Shown in pieces: positions 55,648-64,000 of a DNA stretch of 64,000 bases. Both the position numbers and the translations under genes were made by a program. The stretch comes from Sphingomonas sp. IC-11 (lineage in GTDB: Bacteria; Pseudomonadota; Alphaproteobacteria; Sphingomonadales; Sphingomonadaceae): assembly GCF_021043365.1 (NCBI RefSeq), contig NZ_JAJNDU010000001.1, positions 186,001-250,000 of the forward strand. Direction: 5' to 3'. Numbering within the stretch: the first letter of the stretch is position 1; the number at the start of each line of letters is the position of its first letter. The notes under the pieces were generated by a model. It had not been told where the DNA came from, ran no database searches, and saw only the letters and a list, made by a program, of their open reading frames with translations.

Positions 55648-56631
55648 ATGCGCCTGTTTCTGCCTGTTCTCGCCGCCTTGCTGGCCACCCCGGTTACCGC
55701 TCAGCAGGCGCCCCGCTGGTCGCTCGCGATCCACGGCGGCGCCGGGGTGATCGAGCGTGACAAGCTCTCGCCCGAGCAGGACAAGGCGATCCGCGCCGCG
55801 CTGAACCAGGCCCTGAAGGCGGGTTCGGCCGTGCTGGACAAGGGCGGCAGCGCCCTGGATGCGGTTGAGGCGGCGATCCACGTCCTGGAGGATGATCCGC
55901 ACTTCAACGCCGGTCGCGGCGCGGTGTTTACCTGGGATGGCCGCAACGAGCTGGACGCGGCGATCATGGATGGCCGCACCCGCGCCGCGGGCGCCGTGGC
56001 CGGCGTCACCACCACCCGCCACCCCGTCAGCCTTGCCCGTGCGGTGATGGAAAAGAGCGATCACGTCTTCCTGGGCGGGGCAGGTGCCGACGCCTTCTCC
56101 CGCGCCCAGAAGCTGGAACAGGCGGACCCCAGCTGGTTTGCAACGCCAGAGCGTCGGCAGCAGCTGGAGACGCTGAAGGCCAAGAAGCTGTCAGCCATCG
56201 ACGTCGATCGCAAATATGGCACCGTCGGCGCCGTGGCGCGCGACGCGAACGGCCATGTCGCGGCGGCGACGTCGACCGGCGGCGTGACGGGCAAGCGCTG
56301 GGGCCGGATCGGTGACGCGCCAGTGATTGGGGCCGGCACCTATGCCGATGACCGTGCCTGCGCCGTTTCCGCGACGGGGGCAGGGGAGTATTTCATCCGC
56401 GAGGGCGTGGCGCACGAGATCTGTGCCAGGATCCGCTTCAAGGGCGAGAGCCCGCAGGTCGCCGCCGATGCGGTGATGGCGGAGGTTCAGGGACTGGGCG
56501 GCGACGGCGGGGTGATCGTCAACACGCCGTCCGGCGTCACGGCCTGGAGCTACAACACCCCCGGCATGTACCGCGGACGGGTAAGCGCCGGCAGCGCCCC
56601 GACGGTCGCGATCTACCGCGACGAGCCGTAG
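55648..56631 (+). CDS. Isoaspartyl peptidase/L-asparaginase with signal peptide
   Basis: The 327-residue Ntn-hydrolase precursor has the autocleavage site before T192 (KYG-TVGAVA), which frees the catalytic threonine. Other conserved parts are LAIHGGAG, NAGRGAVFTWDGRNELDAAIMDG and STGGVTGKRWGRIGD. An N-terminal signal peptide (MRLFLPVLAALLATPVTAQQ) indicates export, whereas the well-known E. coli IaaA is cytosolic. It should cleave isoaspartyl dipeptides and asparagine in the periplasm. ATG 55648 has a purine-rich GAAGAAGAAGGG ribosome-binding site. Confidence 0.94.
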   Translation: MRLFLPVLAALLATPVTAQQAPRWSLAIHGGAGVIERDKLSPEQDKAIRAALNQALKAGSAVLDKGGSALDAVEAAIHVLEDDPHFNAGRGAVFTWDGRNELDAAIMDGRTRAAGAVAGVTTTRHPVSLARAVMEKSDHVFLGGAGADAFSRAQKLEQADPSWFATPERRQQLETLKAKKLSAIDVDRKYGTVGAVARDANGHVAAATSTGGVTGKRWGRIGDAPVIGAGTYADDRACAVSATGAGEYFIREGVAHEICARIRFKGESPQVAADAVMAEVQGLGGDGGVIVNTPSGVTAWSYNTPGMYRGRVSAGSAPTVAIYRDEP

Positions 56632-56639
56632 GAGGTACG

Positions 56640-56689
56640 CCCCTCCCCCACGCAGCGGCGGAGGCCCCGTTGCGTGGGGGGGGAGGGGC
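56640..56689. terminator. Long GC hairpin between convergent genes
   Basis: CCCCTCCCCCACGCA pairs with TGCGTGGGGGGGAGGGG across a 16-base loop, giving a stem of about 15 bp. It begins eight bases after the isoaspartyl peptidase stop and serves the convergent Sel1 gene side as well. No T run follows. Confidence 0.65.
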
Positions 56690-56756
56690 CACGCAAGAGC
56701 GGAGGTCAGTGGCCGCAACGTCGGCCGCCAGGCGATGACGTGCTACCCAAGCGCGG

Positions 56757-57473
56757 TTAACTGGAAATCGATGTTTGGATCAGCGCTTGTGCAGCGCGTT
56801 GCCCCGAAAGCCCCTTCAACGTCAGCAGCGTAGGCGTGGGTCGATAGCGGCGGACGATCTCCTCCGCCCGCTTCTTATCGCCGGGCGATAGCTGCTGTTC
56901 AAAGCGGCTGAGCCACGCCTCCTGCTGTGCGTCAGGTTCTGACCGAGACAGGAAGAGCCGAAAATACGCTGCTGTTTTTGCAGGATCGGGCGTGATTCCC
57001 GATGTCCCGTTGTACACTGATGCGAGTGTCAGCAGGCTTTCGGTCCATCCTTGCGACGCAGACTTTTCGAGCCAAGCGAGGCCCTCCGCCATATTGCCGC
57101 GGCGTGCATAGAGGATGCCTACGTCCTGTTCGGCCAGAGCATATCCTGCCTTTGCAGCGACCAGCTTGTATTCAAGCGCTTTCTCTTCGTCGAAGGAGAC
57201 CAGTCCTGCCCCTTGTCCGTCGTAATAGCAGCCGATTTTATAGGACGCCAATGGATCACCCAGAGCCGCAGCCTTCCTGAAGGCGGCGAGTGCCTTGTTG
57301 AGATCTTTGGCGGCACCCGACCCGGTGTGGTATGCCATTCCCAGGTGGTAGATCGCCTCTGGGTTATCGGTCTTTGCAAGCCGTTCCAGCGACGGGAGCA
57401 ACCCCGCCTCTTGTGCGTGCCCCGCGGTTGCCATCAAGGCAACTGCCGTCACCGACGCCGCGATCAGTCGCAT
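56757..57473 (-). CDS. Secreted Sel1-like repeat protein
   Basis: The 238-residue protein has a signal peptide (MRLIAASVTAVALMATAGHA) and about four Sel1-type repeats between residues 35 and 170: AIYHLGMAYHTGSGAAKDLNKAL, ASYKIGCYYDGQG, AEQDVGILYARRGNMAEGL and SLLTLASVYNGTSG. Sel1 repeats form alpha-solenoids for protein binding. No catalytic motif is present. GGGAGG sits close upstream of the ATG. It lies downstream of the HlyD gene, same strand, but a hairpin separates them. Confidence 0.88.
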   Translation of the reverse strand: MRLIAASVTAVALMATAGHAQEAGLLPSLERLAKTDNPEAIYHLGMAYHTGSGAAKDLNKALAAFRKAAALGDPLASYKIGCYYDGQGAGLVSFDEEKALEYKLVAAKAGYALAEQDVGILYARRGNMAEGLAWLEKSASQGWTESLLTLASVYNGTSGITPDPAKTAAYFRLFLSRSEPDAQQEAWLSRFEQQLSPGDKKRAEEIVRRYRPTPTLLTLKGLSGQRAAQALIQTSISS

Positions 57474-57556
57474 ACTCCTCCCTGCACGATACAGAATGAC
57501 CGCGTCTTCTCACTTGCTTTCGCCAGGGCGACTTATTGTGCGCGGCGGCAAGAAGT

Positions 57557-57574
57557 GCCCGGATCAGACCGGGC
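57557..57574 (-). terminator. Hairpin after the HlyD gene
   Basis: GCCCGG-ATCAGA-CCGGGC forms a perfect 6-bp stem ten bases after the stop codon of the secretion operon; on the minus strand it is followed by ACTTCTTG, a weak T-containing tail. Confidence 0.5.
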
Positions 57575-57584
57575 CTCAGGTTGT

Positions 57585-58934
57585 TCATTCGCGGAAGGCA
57601 CGTTCCGACAGGCGGGTGATCGGCGTCAGGATGTACTGCAACACCGTGCGCGGATCGCCGAGCAGGTTTACCTCCGCCGTCATGCCGGTGCCGATCGGCA
57701 GCAGCTTGTTCGTCCGCCGATCCAGCAGGCCCTTGGTGTCGGTGCGGACGTAGACGTTGTAGTAGCTCACCTGAGCCCGCTCATCGACAATCGCGTCTGG
57801 CGAGATCGATTCCACTTTCCCGTCGATCCAGCCGTAGATGGAGCTGTCATAGGCGGTGATGTTGATCCGCGCATGCTGGCCGGTTCGCACGCGGGCGATA
57901 TCTTCGGGCCGGATGCGTGCTTCGATCAGCAGCGTGTCGCGTGAGGGCGAGATTTCGGCAAGCGGCGCCCCCGGGGAAACGGCGGCGCCGACGGTTGTCA
58001 CCAGCACGCGGTTGATCCGCCCGGCGAGCGGTGCGCGCACGGTGGTGCGTTGTACGCGTGCTGCCAGCGCCGGGATGGTGGAGGCGCGTGCCGCCAGGTC
58101 CGCCTGTGCCCGCGCCAACTCGTCCGCGGCACGCGCTCGCCAATCCTGCCGCGCCTGGGCGAGGCTGGCATTGGCCTCTGCCACGCCGGCCTGCGCGCGG
58201 GCGAGCGACGCTGCGGCCTGCGCCGCTTCGCTTGCGGCCACGGAGGCGGCGCTGTCGGCCTGCGCCAGGGAAAGGCGTGGCTCGATCCCTTTTTCGACGA
58301 GCGGCTTGATCGTGGCGAGCTCGGTAGCCCGCGCCTCGCGCGCGCTTTGCCGGGCACTGAGCGCGGATTGCGCCTCTGCCACTGCGCGGGTGGCCTGCAC
58401 GCCGCGCGCGCCATAGGCGCCGGTAATGCCGGCCAGTTCCTGCATCCGTGCGGTGTGCAGCGCCTTCTCGATCTCGATCTGCTCAGCCACCGCCGCGTTG
58501 ATCGGCGCAGGATAGACCGGCTCGCGGCCGAGAACCTCCGCCTTCAGTCGCGCGATCTTGACCTGAAGCGCAGCGGCCTGCGCTTCGCCTGAACTGAGCT
58601 CACCCCCGGTCGCCGTGGGATCGAGCCGGACGAGCGGCTGACCGGCCCGCACCACTTGTCCGGTACGGACCAGGATCTCCTGCACGATCCCGCCTTCAAG
58701 ATTGGACACGGTCTGCAACTGAGAGCTGGCGATCACCCGACCCGGGCCACGCACCGTTCGATCAAGCGTTGCCCAGGACGCCCAGATTATGAAGATGACG
58801 AAAAAGGCGAGGATGGCCCAAAGCAGCACGTTGGACGCCTGGCGCGGCTTGATGCGCTCCGCCAAATCCTCGAGCCGCGTCGGTTCGGCTGGTGCCAGGG
58901 GGTTTACGGCGCGCGGGGCAGGTGTTTGCGACAT
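57585..58934 (-). CDS. HlyD family type I secretion periplasmic adaptor
   Basis: This 449-residue membrane fusion protein of a type I secretion system has a cytosolic N-terminus of about 35 residues and one membrane helix (LLWAILAFFVIFIIWASWA). A lipoyl/barrel part follows with GRVIASSQLQTVSNLEGGIVQEILVRTGQVV, then a long Ala-rich coiled-coil hairpin (about 120-285) that should contact TolC, and the closing barrel with APLAGRINRV. It starts three bases after the ABC transporter stop, so TolC-ABC-HlyD form one operon. It resembles LapC of adhesin exporters. Confidence 0.95.
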   Translation of the reverse strand: MSQTPAPRAVNPLAPAEPTRLEDLAERIKPRQASNVLLWAILAFFVIFIIWASWATLDRTVRGPGRVIASSQLQTVSNLEGGIVQEILVRTGQVVRAGQPLVRLDPTATGGELSSGEAQAAALQVKIARLKAEVLGREPVYPAPINAAVAEQIEIEKALHTARMQELAGITGAYGARGVQATRAVAEAQSALSARQSAREARATELATIKPLVEKGIEPRLSLAQADSAASVAASEAAQAAASLARAQAGVAEANASLAQARQDWRARAADELARAQADLAARASTIPALAARVQRTTVRAPLAGRINRVLVTTVGAAVSPGAPLAEISPSRDTLLIEARIRPEDIARVRTGQHARINITAYDSSIYGWIDGKVESISPDAIVDERAQVSYYNVYVRTDTKGLLDRRTNKLLPIGTGMTAEVNLLGDPRTVLQYILTPITRLSERAFRE

Positions 58935-58937
58935 GGT

Positions 58938-60665
58938 TCAGGCCACCTTCGGCCGGGTAAGTTGCTGCATCACCTTGTCGCGCGGGCCGTCCATTGCGAT
59001 CCGGCCGCGCTCCATCACGATGATCCGCTGCACAAGCTGAAGCAATGGCGGGCGATGAGTGACGAGCACCATGGTGCGACCCTGTACCTCGTTCTGAAGC
59101 CGCTCGATCAATCCCTGCTCGGTCTGGGCGTCCATGCTGGCGGAAGGCTCGTCAAACACCAGCATCGGCGGCCGACCGGCGAGTGCCCGCGCAATGGCAA
59201 TCGACTGGCGCTGACCGCCGGACAGGCCTTCGCCACGATCCGCCAGCTTCAGATCATAGCCGTTGGCGATTTGCCCCATGAACTGGTGCGTGCCTGACAG
59301 CGTCGCGGCGCGCAGCAGTTCGGTATCATCGACGCCCGATCGGCCCAGACTGATGTTCTCCCGGACACTGCCGGTCATCAGCACGCTGTCCTGCATCGCC
59401 ACGCCAATCTGGGCGCGCAGCGTGGCGGGGTCGATCTGCCGCAGGTCGCTGCCATCAACCATCACCAGGCCGTCTTCGGGTGGGTAGAGCCCGAGGATCA
59501 GCCGAGTGATCGTCGACTTGCCCGAACCCACGCGGCCCAGAAGCGCCACGCGCTCGCCGGGTTCGATGGTGAAGGACACGCCCTGCAGCGCCGGCTCTGC
59601 GGCGCCGGGATAGCGGAAGGTGACGTTCCGGAATTCGATCTTGCCGGAGAGTGATGCGATCTGCAGCGGTTCTCCTGCGGGCCCTTCGCTGGGCTGCTCC
59701 ATCATCGCGTTGATCTGGCGATAGGCGGTTCGGGTTGCCGAGAGCCGTGCGAGCAACTGAGAGATTTGGGCAAGCGGCGCGATGGCCCGGCCGGCGAGCA
59801 AGGAGCAGGCGATCAGGCCGCCCGAGGTCAGCTCACGCGCGGCGATCAGGTTGACCCCGACGATCACCACCGCGGCATAGCTGATCGTGCTTGCCGAGCC
59901 GGCGACGGTGATCGCGATGCTGGAAATCAGGCGCTGGCGAAGCGAGGAATCGGATTGTTGCCGGACGGCGCCGAGCCAGCGATCGGTAAGCATCGGCCCG
60001 GCGCCTGATGCCTTCACCGTTTCCAGCCCGCCGATCGTTTCAACCAGCACGGACTGTTTGGACAAACCCTCCCGCAGCGTTCGCGCGGTGAGCCGTTCCA
60101 GGGCCGGATTGGTCGCCCAGGCGGTCAGCAGCACGACGGGGATGATGACGAGAAGGACGAGCACCACCTTGCCACCGATTGCCCAGATCACCACGACGGT
60201 GAGGATCAGGAACGGAAAGTCGACCAGCGCCGTCATGGTGGCGGAGGCGAAGAAGTCGCGCAGCGCTTCCAATTCCCGCATCAAGCCGGCGAGCGCCCCG
60301 GTCGACCCTTTCTTGTGGTCAAGCCGGATCGCCAGCAGCTTCCTGAACACGCGATCGCCGACCTGGTGATCGATGTCGGCGCCAGCGATATCCACGAAAT
60401 ACGCACGCAGCATCTTCAGCACGAAGTCAAAGATGACGACAAAGCCAAAGCCGATCGACAAGGCAACCAGGCTCGACATGGCGTTGTTCGGGATGACCCG
60501 ATCGTAGATGACCATGGAGAACAGCGACGTCACCAGCGCAAAGACGTTGATGAGCACCGCCGCCGCAGCAACCTTGATATAGGTGCGCTTGTTCTCGGCC
60601 ATCGGCTCGAGCAGCCAGGGCGCGAAGCGGGGCTTGGGATCGGGGACGAGCGTATGGTCGCTCAT
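58938..60665 (-). CDS. Type I secretion ABC transporter, permease-ATPase fusion without peptidase-like domain
   Basis: The 575-residue exporter has six membrane helices (about 30-300) and an ABC domain with Walker A GRVGSGKS (377-384), signature LSGGQ (481-485) and Walker B MLVFDEP (501-507). Adhesin and RTX-toxin exporters of the HlyB/LapB type usually carry about 130 N-terminal residues of a C39-like domain; here only about 28 residues precede helix 1, as in PrtD-type exporters. The ATG overlaps the TolC stop by four bases. No obvious secreted substrate is encoded in the window. Confidence 0.94.
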   Translation of the reverse strand: MSDHTLVPDPKPRFAPWLLEPMAENKRTYIKVAAAAVLINVFALVTSLFSMVIYDRVIPNNAMSSLVALSIGFGFVVIFDFVLKMLRAYFVDIAGADIDHQVGDRVFRKLLAIRLDHKKGSTGALAGLMRELEALRDFFASATMTALVDFPFLILTVVVIWAIGGKVVLVLLVIIPVVLLTAWATNPALERLTARTLREGLSKQSVLVETIGGLETVKASGAGPMLTDRWLGAVRQQSDSSLRQRLISSIAITVAGSASTISYAAVVIVGVNLIAARELTSGGLIACSLLAGRAIAPLAQISQLLARLSATRTAYRQINAMMEQPSEGPAGEPLQIASLSGKIEFRNVTFRYPGAAEPALQGVSFTIEPGERVALLGRVGSGKSTITRLILGLYPPEDGLVMVDGSDLRQIDPATLRAQIGVAMQDSVLMTGSVRENISLGRSGVDDTELLRAATLSGTHQFMGQIANGYDLKLADRGEGLSGGQRQSIAIARALAGRPPMLVFDEPSASMDAQTEQGLIERLQNEVQGRTMVLVTHRPPLLQLVQRIIVMERGRIAMDGPRDKVMQQLTRPKVA

Positions 60666-62107
60666 GGCTGGCGTCCTTGGGATGGATCGGTAATGCCGAG
60701 TGTCGGCAGCAACTGGCCCGTCCTGGACAGCAGGACGTAGCGTGATGCGTCGAGTTCAGTGACGGCCTGGAGATAGCCGACCGCCGTTTCGAAATAGCTG
60801 TCTTCCGCGCCGATCACATCGAAGAGCGTGCCGGATGCGACACGGAAACGCTCGGCGATCGTGTCGCGCGAACGGCGGCTGGCCAGATAGGTCGATTCCA
60901 GAGCGCGGCGCTGCTCCTCCAGCGCCTGTACGTCGGACCAGGCGATTTCCGCGTCGCGCGCCGCTTCGGTGGACACGCGGTTGGCGCGCGCCTCGGCCGA
61001 GCGGGCGCGGGCCTGGGCCTGCTGATCGCGCTCCTCAATGCCGCCCCACAGACGCTGACGAAGCGTGAGCCGCGCGCGCACGTCATAGTCGCGCGGGGTT
61101 TCGTAAATGCCGTAGCGGCCGGCATCGATGCCCGCGGCAAGGGTCGGCAGCCGATCGGCATGAGCGGCGCGGGCATCGTTGCGAGCGGCCTCCGCCACCG
61201 AACGGGCGGAGCGCACCGCCGGCACGTCCACCGCCCGTGCGACCGCCAGATCCTTGCTGACGCTGGCCTGGCCGATGAATGGCGCGCGGGCGAGGCCTGG
61301 CGGGGGCGGTGCGCCGGTCAGCGACTGGAATCGCGCGGACGCCTGCGCCTCCAGCCGGCGAAAGCGCGCCAGCCGCGCGTCGGCGGAGGCGATGTAGCTG
61401 TCCACACGCGCGATATCGGCCTCTGCCGAGGCGCCACGCCGGATGCGTTCCTGCACCATCACGCGCAATTCACGCTGGCTGGCGGAGAAGGACGTCGAGA
61501 GTGCCACCAGCGCGCGATAGGTAAAGACGTCGTACCAGGAAGCGAGCGTCATCAGGGCAACGCGATCCTGCGCGCCAAGGATGTCGGTTTCCGCTGCGCG
61601 CAGTCGCTCGCGTGCGGCACCGATCCGCGCATTGGCGCTGCCGCCGTCGAGCAGCAGTTGGTCCACCGTCAGCAATTGATCGGTGCGGCGTCCCGGACGA
61701 GACTCCTCGATGATGTTTTCGACATTGTTGCCGAAGTTGCGGGACAGCACCTTGTAGCTGGTGATCGTGACATCAACCGTGGGGCGGCGCGCCGACTTGG
61801 CCTCGCCCAGCGCGGCGCTGGCCTGATCACGATTGGCGCTCGCCTCCTCCGCCTCCGGTGCGCGCGCCAGGGTCGCGTTGACGATCTGCTGCAGCGTTTC
61901 CACCGGCGCGGTGCGGCGCGTGAGTTCCAGCAGCGGATCATCCTCCGCGCGGATCGCCATCGGATTGCCGCTGTGGCCGGGGAGCAGGGGCGGCGTCTGC
62001 GTGCTGGACGAATCCTGTCCAATGGCGGGGAACGCCAGCGTGACGGCCGTCAGAACCGCGGTGGCCGTTCTTGCCCTGCCTCTCCTGATAAACGATGGTA
62101 AAATCAC
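60662..62107 (-). CDS. TolC family outer membrane protein of the type I secretion system
   Basis: The 481-residue outer-membrane channel has a signal-peptide-like start (after IRRGRARTATAVL come TAVTLAFPAIGQ) and two TolC repeats of helical hairpins (AEEASANRDQASAALGEAKSARRP near 100 and the matching QAQARARSAEARANRVSTEAARD in the second half). GTG 62107 is chosen because a G-rich ribosome-binding sequence lies just upstream; the opening before it looks non-coding. That ribosome-binding site lies next to a strong inverted repeat. It is coupled to the ABC transporter gene by an ATGA overlap. Confidence 0.92.
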   Translation of the reverse strand: MILPSFIRRGRARTATAVLTAVTLAFPAIGQDSSSTQTPPLLPGHSGNPMAIRAEDDPLLELTRRTAPVETLQQIVNATLARAPEAEEASANRDQASAALGEAKSARRPTVDVTITSYKVLSRNFGNNVENIIEESRPGRRTDQLLTVDQLLLDGGSANARIGAARERLRAAETDILGAQDRVALMTLASWYDVFTYRALVALSTSFSASQRELRVMVQERIRRGASAEADIARVDSYIASADARLARFRRLEAQASARFQSLTGAPPPPGLARAPFIGQASVSKDLAVARAVDVPAVRSARSVAEAARNDARAAHADRLPTLAAGIDAGRYGIYETPRDYDVRARLTLRQRLWGGIEERDQQAQARARSAEARANRVSTEAARDAEIAWSDVQALEEQRRALESTYLASRRSRDTIAERFRVASGTLFDVIGAEDSYFETAVGYLQAVTELDASRYVLLSRTGQLLPTLGITDPSQGRQP

Positions 62108-62113
62108 AGATCC

Positions 62114-62150
62114 CCCCCGGGACAAGGGGTGATCTCTATCCGGTCCCGGG
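62114..62150 (-). promoter_or_regulatory. Inverted repeat upstream of the TolC gene, overlapping its ribosome-binding site
   Basis: CCCCGGGAC (62114-62122) and GTCCCGGGG (62142-62150) form a perfect 9-bp stem with a 19-base loop. In minus-strand RNA the 3' arm runs into the G-rich ribosome-binding site of the tolC-like gene. It could end the motAB transcript, hide the ribosome-binding site, or both. Confidence 0.45.
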
Positions 62151-62200
62151 GCCGCCGCCAAGTATTGTCGGCGCTCTCAAAAGCATTCACTCTGGACGAG

Positions 62201-63106
62201 TTATTGCCCGAATGCCCCTGCACGGTACAGGAGAGTGATGGCGACCCGGCGATTTCGGGGATCCATCGGGTTTTCGGTGATCATCGGCTCGCGATCCGCC
62301 ACCCCTTCAATTCGGTAGAAGCGCTGTTCCGGTATCCCGCCGGCCGCGAGGCGCCGCCGCGTCGCCTCGGCACGCGCAGTGCCCAGCATCCAGTTGTTCA
62401 TCGCCCGCGGGTCGCCATAGGGCAGGCTGTCGGTATGCCCGCGGATCATGATCGGGTTCTGCGTCGGACGGATCCCTTCCGCGACCATGCCGATCAACGT
62501 GGAGGCATCCTTTTCCAGCGCGGTCGTGCCAAGCGCGAACATGGAATAATTCGCGTCATCCACCAGGTCGATGCGCATCCCGTTGGGGGTCATCGTGAAG
62601 CGGATGTGCTTGGCGAGCGCCGCCAGTGACTTGCGCTCCCTCAGCTGCCGCTCGACCTGTTCCTTCAGCTTGGCGAAGTTGCGGCGATCCTCGGCCGCGA
62701 TCGCCTCGGCGCTGCGCAGCGATCCCTTCCTGCCGGTGCCCATCTGCGCGCCGCCGGCACCTTCTGCCTTGGAGACAATGGTCGGCATACGCGAGTTGCC
62801 GTCGTTCGGCCCCGTCTTTTCGGTCGACGTGACGGACTGGCCGCCCAGCAACCCGCTGCCGCCGATACCGAGCGACTTGGTGTTGAGAACGGTTGGCGCG
62901 AAATAGTCGGCGATGCCCTTGCGCTGTTTTTCCGTGGTGGCGCCGAGCAGCCACATCAGAAGGAAGAACGCCATCATCGCGGTCACGAAATCGGCATAGG
63001 CGACCTTCCACGCGCCGCCGTGATGGCCGCCGTGCCCCTCGATATAGATCTTCTTGACGATGATCTTGGGCGGCTGGTTGCTGCCATGGGGTGCGCGCGC
63101 GGCCAT
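62201..63106 (-). CDS. motB: Flagellar motor stator protein MotB
   Basis: The 301-residue stator subunit has a basic N-terminus, a single membrane helix with the ion-binding D39 in AYADFVTAMMAFFLLMWLL, a plug and linker region, and a C-terminal OmpA-like peptidoglycan-binding domain (IMIRGHTDSLPYGDPRAMNNWMLGTARAEATRRRL spread over about 218-252). It starts three bases after motA. Proton coupling is the likely mode but is not shown by the sequence. No other flagellar genes are in the window. Confidence 0.96.
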   Translation of the reverse strand: MAARAPHGSNQPPKIIVKKIYIEGHGGHHGGAWKVAYADFVTAMMAFFLLMWLLGATTEKQRKGIADYFAPTVLNTKSLGIGGSGLLGGQSVTSTEKTGPNDGNSRMPTIVSKAEGAGGAQMGTGRKGSLRSAEAIAAEDRRNFAKLKEQVERQLRERKSLAALAKHIRFTMTPNGMRIDLVDDANYSMFALGTTALEKDASTLIGMVAEGIRPTQNPIMIRGHTDSLPYGDPRAMNNWMLGTARAEATRRRLAAGGIPEQRFYRIEGVADREPMITENPMDPRNRRVAITLLYRAGAFGQ

Positions 63107-63109
63107 GGC

Positions 63110-63973
63110 TTATTTGCCCCTGAGGCCGTCGAACACCTCGGCAAAGCCGGGCTGGTTGGTGTGGGCGATGCCCGAGCGCGCCGCCTCAATCACCAGCGGC
63201 TGCGGATGGCCGTGGAGCGAGGCGATGATGATCTGCTTTACCACATGATAGATAGCGGCATCGGCATCGATCACCTGCTTCAGGCGCGAGGCGAGCGGGC
63301 TGACAATGCCGTAGGCGAGCAGCACGCCAAGGAACGTCCCCACCAGCGCGGAGCCGATCATGCCGCCCAGCACCGATGGCGGCTGGTCGATCGAACCCAT
63401 CGTCTTCACCACGCCGAGCACGGCCGCGACGATGCCAAGCGCCGGCAGGGCGTCGGCAAGCGAGGACAGGGTGGTGTGTGGCCCCTCAACCTCGTGATGG
63501 TGGGTCTTGATGGCGTTATCCATCACTTCTTCCACCGCGTGGACGTCGAGCGTGCCGGAGGACACGACCACCAGGCGCAGCGTGTCGGCGATCAGGTTGA
63601 CCAACGTATGATCGGCCACCAGGCGCGGATATTCGGCAAAGATGGCGGAGGATTTCGGATCCTCGACATGCGGCTCCAGCGCGATCGGGCCTTCCATTCG
63701 CAGCATCTTCATCAGCTTTGACACCAGGAAGATGACGTCGAGATAATCCTGCTTCTTGTACTTCGGGCCCTTGAACACCTTGGCGAGGCCGCCGCCCATC
63801 GCCTTCAGCTCCTTGCCGGAATTGCCGATGATCAGCGCGCCGGCAGCGGCGCCGCCGATGATCAGCATTTCATGCGGAAGGGCGTGGAGCACCGGACCCA
63901 GCGAACCGCCCGTGAAGGCAAAGCCGCCGAAGACCATGGCAATAAGAACAACAAGGCCGATGGCGGCGAACAT
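63110..63973 (-). CDS. motA: Flagellar motor stator protein MotA
   Basis: The 287-residue stator subunit has four membrane helices: two at the N-terminus (about 3-20 and 34-50) and two after the cytosolic loop (LPALGIVAAVLGVVKTMGS and the following GGMIGSALVGTFLGVLLAYGIVSPLA), with the conserved prolines and glycines around them. The cytosolic loop between carries charged residues that contact FliG. The ATG at 63973 has GGGGAT upstream. The last 27 bases of the window (63974-64000) hold only part of its leader. Confidence 0.96.
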   Translation of the reverse strand: MFAAIGLVVLIAMVFGGFAFTGGSLGPVLHALPHEMLIIGGAAAGALIIGNSGKELKAMGGGLAKVFKGPKYKKQDYLDVIFLVSKLMKMLRMEGPIALEPHVEDPKSSAIFAEYPRLVADHTLVNLIADTLRLVVVSSGTLDVHAVEEVMDNAIKTHHHEVEGPHTTLSSLADALPALGIVAAVLGVVKTMGSIDQPPSVLGGMIGSALVGTFLGVLLAYGIVSPLASRLKQVIDADAAIYHVVKQIIIASLHGHPQPLVIEAARSGIAHTNQPGFAEVFDGLRGK

Positions 63974-64000
63974 CTTTATCCCCGGACGCTACGTAAGGTG

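Overview
The window reads as one chromosomal stretch of a high-GC alphaproteobacterium, most likely a sphingomonad (Sphingomonas or a close relative). The reasons are a full nuoA-N cluster running straight into birA, coaX, an RNase J gene and a DUF1467 gene, an ast arginine-catabolism operon with an M20 hydrolase, DUF2336 and GtrA genes, a single long RelA/SpoT protein, and candidate alphaproteobacterial-type LexA (GTTC-N7-GTTC) and CtrA sites. I saw no rRNA, tRNA, phage, transposase or CRISPR array. Species assignment is inference.

Layout. 1-1.2 kb: 3' part of hemB coupled to a GNAT gene. 1.3-5.1 kb (minus strand): a small membrane protein, then M20 hydrolase-astA-astB for arginine use. 5.2-23.6 kb (plus strand): nuoABCDEFGHIJKLMN (respiratory complex I), mostly with 1-4 base overlaps that imply translational coupling, then birA, coaX, rnj and DUF1467. 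23.9-30.4 kb: a long membrane-anchored coiled-coil protein (minus) faces an operon (plus) of an HPt-like protein, a nucleotidyltransferase-like membrane protein, a DUF2336 protein and a histidine-kinase-like protein. 30.5-34.7 kb: a surface-glycan module (GT-C glycosyltransferase, GtrA, methyltransferase, GtrB-like GT2). 34.7-38.8 kb (minus): Tat-type DUF885 hydrolase and relA/spoT. 38.9-46.1 kb: small genes including an HxlR regulator, dienelactone hydrolase, gpmA, rarD, an NAD(P)H oxidoreductase, a DNA-repair-type radical SAM protein, a GT87 protein and a GFA protein. 46.2-53.8 kb (minus): smc, acyl-CoA dehydrogenase, thiolase, ispG. 53.9-57.5 kb: DUF1993, acyltransferase 3, secreted isoaspartyl peptidase, Sel1 protein. 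57.6-64 kb (minus): motA, motB, then a type I secretion system (TolC, ABC transporter, HlyD).

The most unusual locus is 23.9-30.4 kb. The HPt-like protein has Trp where the phosphoacceptor His belongs, the histidine-kinase-like protein has Thr at the H-box His although its ATP-binding domain looks complete, and the third protein resembles a fused nucleotidyltransferase/CDP-alcohol phosphotransferase that lacks both catalytic motifs. These sit opposite a protein whose architecture (two N-terminal membrane helices, then about 600 residues of coiled coil) is like that of the polarity factor TipN, and a CtrA-like box lies inside the operon. I propose this as a candidate undescribed signalling or polarity module built from pseudoenzymes.

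A second strong signal is a perfect GTTC-N7-GTTC box that overlaps a predicted leaderless promoter of the radical SAM gene. Most gene calls rest on recognisable family motifs. Regulatory sites are pattern matches made by eye, and no database search was run.
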